DNA of 64,000 bases from Candidatus Daviesbacteria bacterium (GTDB lineage: Bacteria > Patescibacteria > Microgenomatia > Daviesbacterales > UBA10151). Position 1 is the first letter of the stretch. Each line of letters begins with the position of its first letter. This document shows positions 31,523-40,093 of the stretch, piece after piece. Below the pieces are notes generated by a model, which was not told the DNA's origin, made no database searches, and was given only the letters and a program-made list of their open reading frames with translations. The translations under genes and the position numbers were made by a program. The stretch lies in NCBI GenBank assembly GCA_028687915.1, contig JAQTZF010000001.1:372001-436000 (forward strand), read 5' to 3'.

Positions 31523-33943
31523 ATGATTACAGATTATTCAACATCACCTATAAAACTACCAGAAAGATTACCTATTGGACCTTTACGAGATACTGTAATG
31601 TTTCCTGAAACTACCTTACCAATTGTGTCTGGCAGATCTAAGTCAAAAGCTGCTTTGGATCAAGCCTGGGCAACAGATAGATTGGTAGTATTCGTTACTC
31701 AAAAAAATAGTAAAATTGAAGACCCAGAAGCAAAAGACTTATTTCAAGTTGGTACAGTTTGTTTGCTTAAGCGCATGATTAAGAACCCAGAAGGAGACTA
31801 TACTGTCTCTGCTGAAGGGTTAACAAGAGTTTTCATAAAGAAAATTGCCCAAGCCGGCTCATATTTAGAAGCAGAAGTTGAAGAGATTCCTCAATTATTT
31901 GAAAAGAACGAAGAAACTGAAGCTTTAGTCAGAACTGTTCGTGAACAATTTAAAAAATATATTGAACTTGGAGGAAATCCAATGTTTGATCCTTCTGCTA
32001 TACCTACCTGGACTGCAAATTGGGCAGTTATTATTCAAAATGATGATCCAAACCTTTTGGTTAACTCGATTGCTCAGGCAATTGATTTTAAAGTAATTGA
32101 TAAACAACAACTATTGGAGATGGTTTCAGCCACAGATAGATTACAACGACTCTCTGAATTACTTGCCAAAGAAGTAAAAATCTTAGAGATCTCACAAAAC
32201 ATTTCATCTAAAACTCAGGAAAGAGTTTCTAAGATGACCCGTGAGGCAATTTTACGAGAGCAAATGAAGAGTATTGAAGAAGAACTTGGTTCCAATGAAG
32301 AAAATCAAGAAATCCGTGAATTTGAATTAAAGATCAAAAAGTCTGGTATGCCAAAAGAGGTTCGGGAGAAAGCTATTAAAGAATTAGCTGGTTTAGCTAA
32401 AATGTCTTCCTTAAATCCGGAAGCTTCATATAAAAGAAACTATTTGGAATGGTTAACAGATTTACCCTGGAAAGTTACAGATGGTAAAAAAGTTGATCTT
32501 AAAAAAGCAGAAGGTGTTTTGGATGAAGATCATTATGGGTTGAAAAAAGTTAAAGAAAGAATTTTAGAATATTTAGCTGTTCATAAGTTGTCTGGTAAAG
32601 TTAAAGGTCCAATTCTTTGTTTTGCAGGTCCTCCAGGAACCGGTAAAACCTCTATTGGTAAATCAATTGCCCGTGCTTTAGGCCGTAAATTTGTAAAAGT
32701 TTCTTTGGGAGGAATTAGAGATGAAGCTGAAATTAGAGGACACAGAAGAACTTATGTAGGATCTATGCCAGGAAGAATTATACAAGCTGTTAAACAAGCG
32801 GGTACCACAAATCCTGTATTTATGCTGGATGAGATAGATAAAATTGGGGCAGATTACCGTGGTGATCCTTCAGCTGCTTTGCTTGAGGCACTTGATCCAG
32901 AACAAAATGATGCCTTCTCTGATCATTATTTAGAAGTACCATTTGATTTGTCTAATGTTATGTTTATTACTACAGCCAATATGTTGGATACTATTCCACC
33001 AGCTCTTCGGGATAGGTTAGAAATTATCAGATATCCTGGATATACTACGGAAGAAAAATTCCACATTGCTACTAAATTTTTAATTCCTAAGCAGATTGAA
33101 AATCATGGTTTAAAAAATAAGCAGATTGATTTTAACCAGGATGCAATTCGAAATATTATTGAAAATTATACAAGAGAAGCTGGAGTTAGAAGTTTAGAAA
33201 GAGAAATCTCATCAGTTATTAGAAAAATTGCTCGAAAAATTGCAGAAGGCGATAAAGGAAAGAAATTTGTAATTGATTCTGATCAGATTGTTAAATTACT
33301 TGGTCCAGCCAAATTTACACCACAGTTAGCTGAGGTAGAAGATTCAGTTGGTACAAGTACTGGTATGGCATGGACAGAAGCAGGAGGGGATATATTATTT
33401 AACGAGGTAACTATAATGCCTGGAAGAGGACAACTACTTTTAACCGGACAATTGGGTGACGTAATGAAAGAATCTGCTCAAGCTGCTATGTCATATGTAA
33501 GGTCTCATTGGAAAGAATTAGGGTTAGCAGAAAAGTTTTATCATAAGATTGATATTCATGTTCATGTACCAGAGGGAGCTGTGCCAAAAGACGGACCATC
33601 TGCTGGAATTGCTTTAACTACAGCAATAATTTCTGCTTTAACAAAAATCCCAGTTCATAAAGATGTATCAATGACAGGGGAAGTAACTTTAAGAGGAAGA
33701 GTACTTGAAATTGGTGGATTAAAGGAAAAAGTATTAGCAGCACACAGAGCAGGAGTAAAAACAATTATTGCTCCAGATGGTAATAAAAAAGATTTGGAAG
33801 ATATTCCTGAAAATGTTCAAAAAGACTTAAAGTTTGTTTTTGTTAAATGCATGGATGATGTATTGGAGGTTGCTTTAACCAGACTTCCAACGCCGGTATC
33901 TTTTAAAATTCCCGTAAAAACTGTTTATCCTGCAGTAGCTTAA
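31523..33943 (+). CDS. lon: ATP-dependent protease Lon
   Basis: An 806-residue protein with the complete LonA architecture: an N-terminal substrate-binding domain from residue 14, a coiled-coil region near 215-280, AAA+ Walker A GPPGTGKTS and Walker B VFMLDEIDK, and a C-terminal protease domain. The catalytic dyad is S693 (KDGPSAGIAL) and K736 (GGLKEK), with the 43-residue spacing seen in E. coli. It degrades misfolded and regulatory proteins in the cytoplasm. The CIRCE element at its promoter predicts heat-shock control by HrcA. Confidence 0.97.
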   Translation: MITDYSTSPIKLPERLPIGPLRDTVMFPETTLPIVSGRSKSKAALDQAWATDRLVVFVTQKNSKIEDPEAKDLFQVGTVCLLKRMIKNPEGDYTVSAEGLTRVFIKKIAQAGSYLEAEVEEIPQLFEKNEETEALVRTVREQFKKYIELGGNPMFDPSAIPTWTANWAVIIQNDDPNLLVNSIAQAIDFKVIDKQQLLEMVSATDRLQRLSELLAKEVKILEISQNISSKTQERVSKMTREAILREQMKSIEEELGSNEENQEIREFELKIKKSGMPKEVREKAIKELAGLAKMSSLNPEASYKRNYLEWLTDLPWKVTDGKKVDLKKAEGVLDEDHYGLKKVKERILEYLAVHKLSGKVKGPILCFAGPPGTGKTSIGKSIARALGRKFVKVSLGGIRDEAEIRGHRRTYVGSMPGRIIQAVKQAGTTNPVFMLDEIDKIGADYRGDPSAALLEALDPEQNDAFSDHYLEVPFDLSNVMFITTANMLDTIPPALRDRLEIIRYPGYTTEEKFHIATKFLIPKQIENHGLKNKQIDFNQDAIRNIIENYTREAGVRSLEREISSVIRKIARKIAEGDKGKKFVIDSDQIVKLLGPAKFTPQLAEVEDSVGTSTGMAWTEAGGDILFNEVTIMPGRGQLLLTGQLGDVMKESAQAAMSYVRSHWKELGLAEKFYHKIDIHVHVPEGAVPKDGPSAGIALTTAIISALTKIPVHKDVSMTGEVTLRGRVLEIGGLKEKVLAAHRAGVKTIIAPDGNKKDLEDIPENVQKDLKFVFVKCMDDVLEVALTRLPTPVSFKIPVKTVYPAVA

Positions 33944-33953
33944 CTCTAACTAG

Positions 33954-33982
33954 TTGCAACTTAAGAATTAGGTTACTACAAT
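33954..33982 (+). promoter_or_regulatory. Promoter for a leaderless HD-protein mRNA
   Basis: TTGCAA (33954-33959), exactly 17 bases, TACAAT (33977-33982), then six bases to ATG 33989. The predicted transcription start is the start codon itself. Confidence 0.75.
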
Positions 33983-33988
33983 GCAGCC

Positions 33989-35338
33989 ATGGAAACCCCT
34001 GTTGATTACTCTAAAATTATAGAGCGTTTAGATATAAGTATTGATCCTAAGTTTGCAGACGAGGATTTAAAGGTGGGCTTGCGATACTCAACTTTATCCC
34101 GATGGATTAAAGATAATGAGATCTACGGGGAAGCATTAAATTATCTGCCAATACTTAGATTATCTGATGTTAAATCTTTGAGTTTACTTACAGCTGTGGA
34201 TTCTTTTATTCCTTCGCGTCGCATTACGAGTTTTGGTCATACTCGTTATGCGCATAGTTTAGAGGTTGCTTTAGTAAGTGAAGAAATTTTGAAACGAAGC
34301 GATTTACCTAAGGCTGAAGTTAAAAAGGGGATAGTTGCGGGTTTAATTCATGATATTGCTACACCTGCACTAGGAAATCCTGTTATGGATATTGACCCTG
34401 TAAACTTAAACGAGGAAGACCATTGGCTTGAGGTTGTAGATAATGAAAGAGGTAATAGCTTTTTTAATAGGCATAAATTAGCAAAAAGTGAACTGGATGC
34501 GATCATTCATAATAAGGGTCATTTAGGGAAAGTTTTAGATATTGCTGACCGTATTGTTTATGTAGGTGATGATGCACATGCTTTATTTGGGCAAGTTAAA
34601 TACTATCAGGAGTCTAGGGAGGTCGATAAACATTTAGAGGGAATTTATATGCTTTTGCGGGAAGATCCAGAAGTTTGTGATGTTTATCAAGATGTTTGTG
34701 TCAATCTAGAAAAAGGCGAGGTGTCTTTTCAAGATCCCGAAAGGCTTTACCGTTTTTTAAAACTACGTGCTTTGCTTACAAAAAAGATTTATCAACACCC
34801 TTTAAATCAAGCGCGCGACAGACTTGCATCTATTCTTATTACTCCATTTTATACTGCTGAAAGAAATGCCTCTTCAGACAAATTAACACCAGCCAGGCTC
34901 AGGAGGATGACTGATAATGATCTAATAGCCTATCTAAATAAAGTGTATATGGGTAGCATCAACTATCTATTAAATGATGTTTCTTTTTCATTTGTTGATA
35001 CTAGTTTATGGCCAGCAAGGTTCCAAGAATTTACATCTTTAAAAGATGCTGGAAAGTTTATGAATGAAGTTCACCAACAAAAGAATTTAGTTGCTTTAGG
35101 AGATATAAAGGTTGTTAATGGTTTTAATACAGCTACATCTTATTTGGTAAAAGAAGGTGCTGGAAAGACTAGACCTTATTTTTTGGTTGACCCTCAGGGG
35201 GCAGAGGAGATAGGAGAAATAGAAAAGTCTAGTCATGGAATTTATGTTTTATATGTTAATTTGGAAGAACATTCACCAATTAATGAGATATTAAAAAGAA
35301 AAAGAGAGATGTTTGGAGGCTATCCTAATTTAATTTGA
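33989..35338 (+). CDS. HD-domain phosphohydrolase, dGTPase-like superfamily
   Basis: The HD metal-binding set is visible: HTRYAHSLEVA near residue 85, GLIHDIATPALG near residue 118, and a later IADRIVYVGDD. The order H...HD...D and the F-G-H-T-R-Y-x-H-S motif resemble dNTP triphosphohydrolases and related proteins annotated as HD superfamily phosphohydrolases. The C-terminal 200 residues are not recognised. It may control dNTP pools, which would fit the nearby nrdR-nrdJ genes, but this is inference. Confidence 0.75.
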   Translation: METPVDYSKIIERLDISIDPKFADEDLKVGLRYSTLSRWIKDNEIYGEALNYLPILRLSDVKSLSLLTAVDSFIPSRRITSFGHTRYAHSLEVALVSEEILKRSDLPKAEVKKGIVAGLIHDIATPALGNPVMDIDPVNLNEEDHWLEVVDNERGNSFFNRHKLAKSELDAIIHNKGHLGKVLDIADRIVYVGDDAHALFGQVKYYQESREVDKHLEGIYMLLREDPEVCDVYQDVCVNLEKGEVSFQDPERLYRFLKLRALLTKKIYQHPLNQARDRLASILITPFYTAERNASSDKLTPARLRRMTDNDLIAYLNKVYMGSINYLLNDVSFSFVDTSLWPARFQEFTSLKDAGKFMNEVHQQKNLVALGDIKVVNGFNTATSYLVKEGAGKTRPYFLVDPQGAEEIGEIEKSSHGIYVLYVNLEEHSPINEILKRKREMFGGYPNLI

Positions 35339-35378
35339 TCCTTGACTAATTAGCCTCACCCATAGTAAATTAAGGGTC

Positions 35379-37382
35379 ATGGATCTGATTTTAAACAATA
35401 TGAACCTGCTTATTTGGGGCTGTTCTGGCGCCGCTTTACTTTATGGATTAATTTTAAGTATTTGGATTTTAAAACTTCCGGATGGTGACGAGAAGATGAA
35501 AGAGATCGCTTCAGCCATTCAAGAAGGTGCAGCAGCATATTTAATGAAACAATACACAACTGTTTCAATAGTGGCTGTTGTTATAACTGCTGCAATTTAC
35601 TTTTTCTTGGGACTTCCTTCTGCAATTGGTTTTCTTATTGGGGCAATTTTTTCAGCATTGGCTGGATATATTGGTATGAATGTGGCTGTTCGAGCAAACA
35701 TCAGATGTGCAGAAGCTGCAAAATCTGGTTTATCTCAAGCCTTTGATGTAGCTTACAAAGGTGGAGCAGTAACTGGATTTTTAGTAGTAGGACTTGCTTT
35801 GGCTGCAGTATATGGTTTTTATCAAAACACCGGAGACCTTAAAGCATTAATTTCACTTGGTTTTGGAGGATCTCTAATTTCTGTTTTTGCTAGGTTAGGT
35901 GGAGGAATTTTCACTAAAGGAGCAGATGTTGGAACTGACATGGTTGGTAAAATCGAAGCTGGAATTCCAGAGGATGATCCTCGAAATCCAGGCGTTATTG
36001 CTGATTTAGTTGGTGATAATGTTGGAGATGATGCTGGTATGGCAGCAGATATTTTTGAAACATATGTTGTTACAGCTATTGCAGCACTTCTTCTGGGAGA
36101 TTTATTAATTCCAGGATTTCAAAATGCTATTTATTTCCCACTCGCAATTTTATCAGTTGCTATTTTAACCTCAATTATTGGTAGTTTGTTTGTTAAATTA
36201 AGTGGTAAAAGAATTATGGGTGCTTTATATCAGGGATTAATTGTGACTGTTGTTTTATCTATTATTGCTTTTTACCCAATTACTACTATATTAATGGCTG
36301 ATAATGGTTTGTACTCTACTCTTAATTTGTACCTTGCTTCTTTAGTTGGGATCTTAGTTACTGCTGGAATGTTTGTGATTGTTGAATATTACACTGGAAC
36401 CAAATATAGTCCAGTTAAACTTTTAGCAGCAGCTTCTGGCACAGGACATGGTACAAATGTAATTGCTGGTTTAGCTTTATCTATGAAATCTACATTTGCT
36501 CCAATATTATTAATTTCAATCGCAATCTTCTTAAGTTATGGATTAGCCGGACTTTATGGTATTGCTGTTGCAGCAGTTGCTATGTTGTCTATGGCAGGTA
36601 TTGTGGTTGCAATAGATGCTTTTGGTCCTATTACTGATAATGCTGGAGGGATTGCAGAAATGGCAGGTCTTCCAGAAAAAGTTAGAAATAACACAGATCC
36701 TTTAGATGCTGTTGGAAATACCACCAAAGCTGTTACCAAAGGATACGCTATTGCTTCAGCAGGACTCGCAGCATTAGTTTTGTTCTCTTCTTATGCACAA
36801 GAATTTGCAAACCTTGGAAATAATTTAACTTTCGCACTAGATGATCCTAGAGTAGTAATAGGTTTGTTTATTGGTGGAGCAATGCCATATCTTTTTGGTT
36901 CACTTGCAATGGAAGCAGTAGGAGTTGCAGGTGGGGCAGTGGTCACAGAAGTCAGACGTCAATTTAAATCCATTAAGGGAATAATGGAAGGTAAAGCAAA
37001 GCCGGATTATGCAGCCTGTGTCTCAATTGTGACAGCAACAGCTCAAAAACAAATGATTGTTCCAGCCTTAATTCCGGTACTAGCTCCATTTATAATTGGT
37101 AAACTCTTAGGACCAGTTGCTTTGGGAGGATTCTTGATGGGAACTATTATTACAGGATTATTTGTGGCTCTTTCTATGACCACAGGAGGTGCTGCTTGGG
37201 ATAATGCTAAAAAGTATATTGAATTAGGTAATCTAGGTGGTAAAGGTTCTCCGGCCCATCAAGCAGCAGTTACAGGAGATACTGTAGGTGATCCTTATAA
37301 AGATACAGCAGGACCAGCTATTAACCCAATGATTAAAGTTGCAAATATTGTAGCTCTTCTGCTTGTGCCTTTCTTAATGTAG
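35379..37382 (+). CDS. hppA: H+-translocating inorganic pyrophosphatase, K+-independent type
   Basis: A membrane pyrophosphatase of 667 residues with about 16 helices. The active-site loop has KGADVGTDMVGKIE and DDPRNPGVIADLVGDNVGDDAG, and the C-terminal DNAKKYIE and DTVGDPYKDTAGPAINP motifs complete it. K450 in GNTTKAVTKG marks the K+-independent subclass; K+-dependent enzymes have Ala there. It couples PPi hydrolysis to proton export, useful for a cell with little respiration. TTGACT (35342-35347), 18 bases, TAAATT (35366-35371) gives a leader of about one base. Confidence 0.95.
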   Translation: MDLILNNMNLLIWGCSGAALLYGLILSIWILKLPDGDEKMKEIASAIQEGAAAYLMKQYTTVSIVAVVITAAIYFFLGLPSAIGFLIGAIFSALAGYIGMNVAVRANIRCAEAAKSGLSQAFDVAYKGGAVTGFLVVGLALAAVYGFYQNTGDLKALISLGFGGSLISVFARLGGGIFTKGADVGTDMVGKIEAGIPEDDPRNPGVIADLVGDNVGDDAGMAADIFETYVVTAIAALLLGDLLIPGFQNAIYFPLAILSVAILTSIIGSLFVKLSGKRIMGALYQGLIVTVVLSIIAFYPITTILMADNGLYSTLNLYLASLVGILVTAGMFVIVEYYTGTKYSPVKLLAAASGTGHGTNVIAGLALSMKSTFAPILLISIAIFLSYGLAGLYGIAVAAVAMLSMAGIVVAIDAFGPITDNAGGIAEMAGLPEKVRNNTDPLDAVGNTTKAVTKGYAIASAGLAALVLFSSYAQEFANLGNNLTFALDDPRVVIGLFIGGAMPYLFGSLAMEAVGVAGGAVVTEVRRQFKSIKGIMEGKAKPDYAACVSIVTATAQKQMIVPALIPVLAPFIIGKLLGPVALGGFLMGTIITGLFVALSMTTGGAAWDNAKKYIELGNLGGKGSPAHQAAVTGDTVGDPYKDTAGPAINPMIKVANIVALLLVPFLM

Positions 37383-37387
37383 TTTTT

Positions 37388-37690
37388 ATGGAGATTTATA
37401 AACCTCTAGATGAGCCTTGCGATTTATGCAAGAATTGGCGTCCAGTTACGGAAGTGTGCCCAGGTATTGTTGATCGAATTCCAGATATAACAGGGCATAT
37501 GTGTTCCCAGAATATATTAAATAGGCAGTTTTGTAGTTGGAGTATTATTTCACGTTTTGAACCTTTAGAGGAAATAACATTTGAGCAACTTAAAGGTCAT
37601 TTAACAGATGATGTAATTGAAGGTGTCAAGAAGGGTATTACTGAAAACAGACGCATTAACAATCCTCTCAAAGTTATATTTGGGCAATAA
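37388..37690 (+). CDS. Cysteine-rich small protein, unknown
   Basis: A 100-residue soluble protein with C11-x-x-C14, C24, C39 and C49, compatible with a small zinc or iron-sulfur site. The last 45 residues are helical and charged. I do not recognise a family. It begins five bases after the hppA stop without a promoter of its own, so it is probably cotranscribed with hppA. The last codon is 15 bases from the convergent receiver gene. An interaction with the pyrophosphatase is possible only by context. Confidence 0.6.
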   Translation: MEIYKPLDEPCDLCKNWRPVTEVCPGIVDRIPDITGHMCSQNILNRQFCSWSIISRFEPLEEITFEQLKGHLTDDVIEGVKKGITENRRINNPLKVIFGQ

Positions 37691-37705
37691 TAAGTTCTCT
37701 ATTCT

Positions 37706-38092
37706 TTAATTTGCTTGGGGTTTGCGTGCTAAGATATTTTTAACTTCCTGAGCTATTTGATCCGGGGTGTATGAAGCCTTAATAAAATACCCTTGTGCAC
37801 CTAATGTAAAAGCCTCTTTTATAACTTCATCTTGTCCTAAGTTGGTAAGCAATATTACCAATATGTCTTTTGTTTCAGGAGATTGTTTTAATTGTTTAAG
37901 GATCTCTAGTCCATTCAAATCGGGCAACATTACGTCAAGCAGGATAATATCGTATTTTGTATGTTTGGTAGATTCTATACCGTCTTTACCATTGCCAAAG
38001 CCTACCACAGAAATACCAGATTTTTCCAACTGTCTTTTATAGATATCACGGATGAATTGTTCGTCCTCAATAATAAGTGCTTTTGGTTGCAT
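37706..38092 (-). CDS. Stand-alone response regulator receiver (CheY-like)
   Basis: A 128-residue receiver domain with no output domain. The acidic pocket is E9-D10, the phosphoacceptor is D53 (ILLDVMLP), the switch Thr is in LTNLGQ, and the Lys is in YFIKAS. It should pass phosphate or bind a partner rather than bind DNA. It is the last gene of a minus-strand operon after a P-type ATPase, a receiver, a kinase and another receiver. It resembles the preceding receiver (shared GAQGY and LGQ segments), so a duplication is likely. Confidence 0.88.
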   Translation of the reverse strand: MQPKALIIEDEQFIRDIYKRQLEKSGISVVGFGNGKDGIESTKHTKYDIILLDVMLPDLNGLEILKQLKQSPETKDILVILLTNLGQDEVIKEAFTLGAQGYFIKASYTPDQIAQEVKNILARKPQAN

Positions 38093-38094
38093 AA

Positions 38095-38502
38095 TTAATC
38101 CAAGTCTAACTCTTTAAGATCCATTTGAAAAGATGGATCTTCTAGGAATGGTTTAATTTTTTCAATTAATTGATATGGTGTCATACTCATTTTTAGTAAG
38201 TATCCTTGTGCCCCAAGATCAAAAGCTTGTTTAACTACATCTTTTTGACCTAAATTAGTTACCAAAATTATGGGAATATTTTTAGTATCAGGATTTTCTT
38301 TTAACTTTTTTAAAACTTTAATACCATCAAGTTTTGGTAACATTATATCCAGCAATATTAAATTAAATGATTTATCAGCCAGGCGTACTCCTTCTTCTCC
38401 ATCTGAGGCCAAAATCACTTCGAAATCATTATCTTTTAATATCTTCATATATAGTTGATTAATAAAGTAATCGTCTTCAATTAACAGGATTTTTTTATTC
38501 AT
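38095..38502 (-). CDS. Stand-alone response regulator receiver (CheY-like)
   Basis: A 135-residue receiver. Acidic residues E9, D10 and D11, phosphoacceptor D52 (ILLDIMLP), Thr in VTNLGQ and Lys in LLKMS are present. ATG 38502 is chosen because the conserved fold begins at MNKKILLIEDD; the longer frame to 38586 overlaps the kinase gene and adds an unconserved 28-residue stretch. It follows the kinase stop by four bases and precedes the next receiver by two, so the three genes are read together. Confidence 0.87.
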   Translation of the reverse strand: MNKKILLIEDDYFINQLYMKILKDNDFEVILASDGEEGVRLADKSFNLILLDIMLPKLDGIKVLKKLKENPDTKNIPIILVTNLGQKDVVKQAFDLGAQGYLLKMSMTPYQLIEKIKPFLEDPSFQMDLKELDLD

Positions 38503-38506
38503 AGTT

Positions 38507-39691
38507 TTAATTAGAAGGTTCGATTGGAAGTGAAAAGCTGAATGTTGATCCTTTTCCGGCTTCTGAATCAACCCATATTTTTCCATGATGCATTAAAGTA
38601 ATTTCTTTAGAGATATATAACCCAAGTCCGGTACCTTTAGATCCTTGTTCCAGTTTGCCGGAGACCCGGAAAAACTTGGTAAATAAATGTGGGATAGCTT
38701 CTTTGGGTATACCTTCACCTGTATCAGCAACACTGGTAATAACTGAATCTTTATCAGGTGATAACTTTATAGAAACCTTAATTTTTCCTCCTGGTGGAGT
38801 ATAAGCAATGGCATTAGAAAGTAAATTAGAAATAACCTCAACTATTCTTAATTTATCAAGCATTAATTTAGGAATTGGAGATGTGGGTTTAATAAGAGTA
38901 TATTCTAAGTTCTTTTCTTTGGCTCTTTCTGCAAATTGATCAAAAGTCTGCTTAACTATTTCTACCCAGTCTGTTGATACAGTGCTGACATTAAAAATTC
39001 CTCTTTCTATTTTTGAAACGTTTAGTAGGTTTTCAACTAAATCTAATAATTGTTCTGTTGAGATGCTAATTCTGGTTAAGAATGTATTTTGATCATCTGT
39101 AAATTTACCCTTATTTTCACTCATAAAAACTGATAAATATCCTTTGATAGAAGTTAAGGGGGTACGAAGCTCATGAGCTGCCATTGAAACAAAATCTAAC
39201 TTCATTGCTTCAAAACTTTTTAATTCTGTTATATCGTGCAAGGTTATAATGCATCCCAAATCTGCTTTATCTCCACCTTTAATTTGATTTGAAATAAGGT
39301 TTACTACTCCTTGTTTATTTTTAAATGACATAAATTTAACTTCATCTTTTTTAAATGTTGGAACGTCACTTGTCTTATCTGTTGTAATAAATTGAGTAAG
39401 TGGTATTTCAATATTATCCTGATACAATTTTAAGATTTGAGTAATTGATTGGTTTTGTACTTCCTGAAAAGTTGCGCCAGTTAATTTTTCTGCGGCAGGA
39501 TTAAATAAAATAATTTTTCCATTAGAATCTAAAGCTATGACGGGGTCTGAAATTGCAGATAAAATTAATGCCAGCTTATTGCTGGTATCACATAGTTCTG
39601 CTTTTTCATTAGTTTGTTCTGCTGTTTTTTTATCTGTAGCTGGAACAGTTTTTGAAGAGTTTTTAAAAAGTAATTTGCCAAAATTAAACAT
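38507..39691 (-). CDS. Cytoplasmic PAS-domain sensor histidine kinase
   Basis: A 394-residue kinase without membrane helices. A PAS domain (residues about 40-150; ISDPVIALDSNGKIILFNPAAEKLTGA) is followed by HisKA with the phosphorylated His in FVSMAAHELRTPLTSIKGY, then a HATPase domain with N box ISNLLSNAIAYTPPGG, G1 VADTGEGIP and G2 GTGLGLYISKEI. It probably senses a cytoplasmic signal through PAS and phosphorylates the two complete neighbouring receivers. No DNA-binding output protein is encoded nearby. Confidence 0.92.
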   Translation of the reverse strand: MFNFGKLLFKNSSKTVPATDKKTAEQTNEKAELCDTSNKLALILSAISDPVIALDSNGKIILFNPAAEKLTGATFQEVQNQSITQILKLYQDNIEIPLTQFITTDKTSDVPTFKKDEVKFMSFKNKQGVVNLISNQIKGGDKADLGCIITLHDITELKSFEAMKLDFVSMAAHELRTPLTSIKGYLSVFMSENKGKFTDDQNTFLTRISISTEQLLDLVENLLNVSKIERGIFNVSTVSTDWVEIVKQTFDQFAERAKEKNLEYTLIKPTSPIPKLMLDKLRIVEVISNLLSNAIAYTPPGGKIKVSIKLSPDKDSVITSVADTGEGIPKEAIPHLFTKFFRVSGKLEQGSKGTGLGLYISKEITLMHHGKIWVDSEAGKGSTFSFSLPIEPSN

Positions 39692-39721
39692 AAAGTATTT
39701 ATTTATCTTAGCATAAGTATG

Positions 39722-40093
39722 CTATTTGTTAATATAGAGAGCTCCTTTTACATACTCTGCAATTTGTTCAGGAGTATGGTCTGGTTTAACAAGGTAGCCG
39801 CTTATATGTAATTTATATGCTTCCTCTATGACTTGATCGTCTGCACATTCAGTTAGAATTACCATTGGTGCTTTGTTATCCGGAAAATGATTTCTAATTG
39901 TTTTAATAAAATTTAACCCATGCATATCAGGCAACATAATGTTTAATAAAATTAAGTTATAAGTATCTTCATTTAGTTTTTTTATTCCTTCAATTCCTCC
40001 TTTGGCGTGATGCACCTGAAAACCTTTTGATGACAATGACTCTTCATATTTTCTGGCATCTTCCACATTATTTTCAATAATTAAAATCTTCAT
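39722..40093 (-). CDS. Receiver-like protein with Asn in place of the phosphoacceptor Asp
   Basis: A 123-residue receiver fold. The site that should be Asp is N51 (LILLNIMLP; codon AAC). The acidic pocket is also weakened to E7-N8-N9, while the switch Thr (LTECADD) and Lys (YLVKPD) remain. It therefore probably cannot be phosphorylated in the normal way and may act as a fixed binding partner or pseudo-receiver. It lies between the P-type ATPase gene (no gap) and the histidine kinase gene. Confidence 0.85.
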   Translation of the reverse strand: MKILIIENNVEDARKYEESLSSKGFQVHHAKGGIEGIKKLNEDTYNLILLNIMLPDMHGLNFIKTIRNHFPDNKAPMVILTECADDQVIEEAYKLHISGYLVKPDHTPEQIAEYVKGALYINK

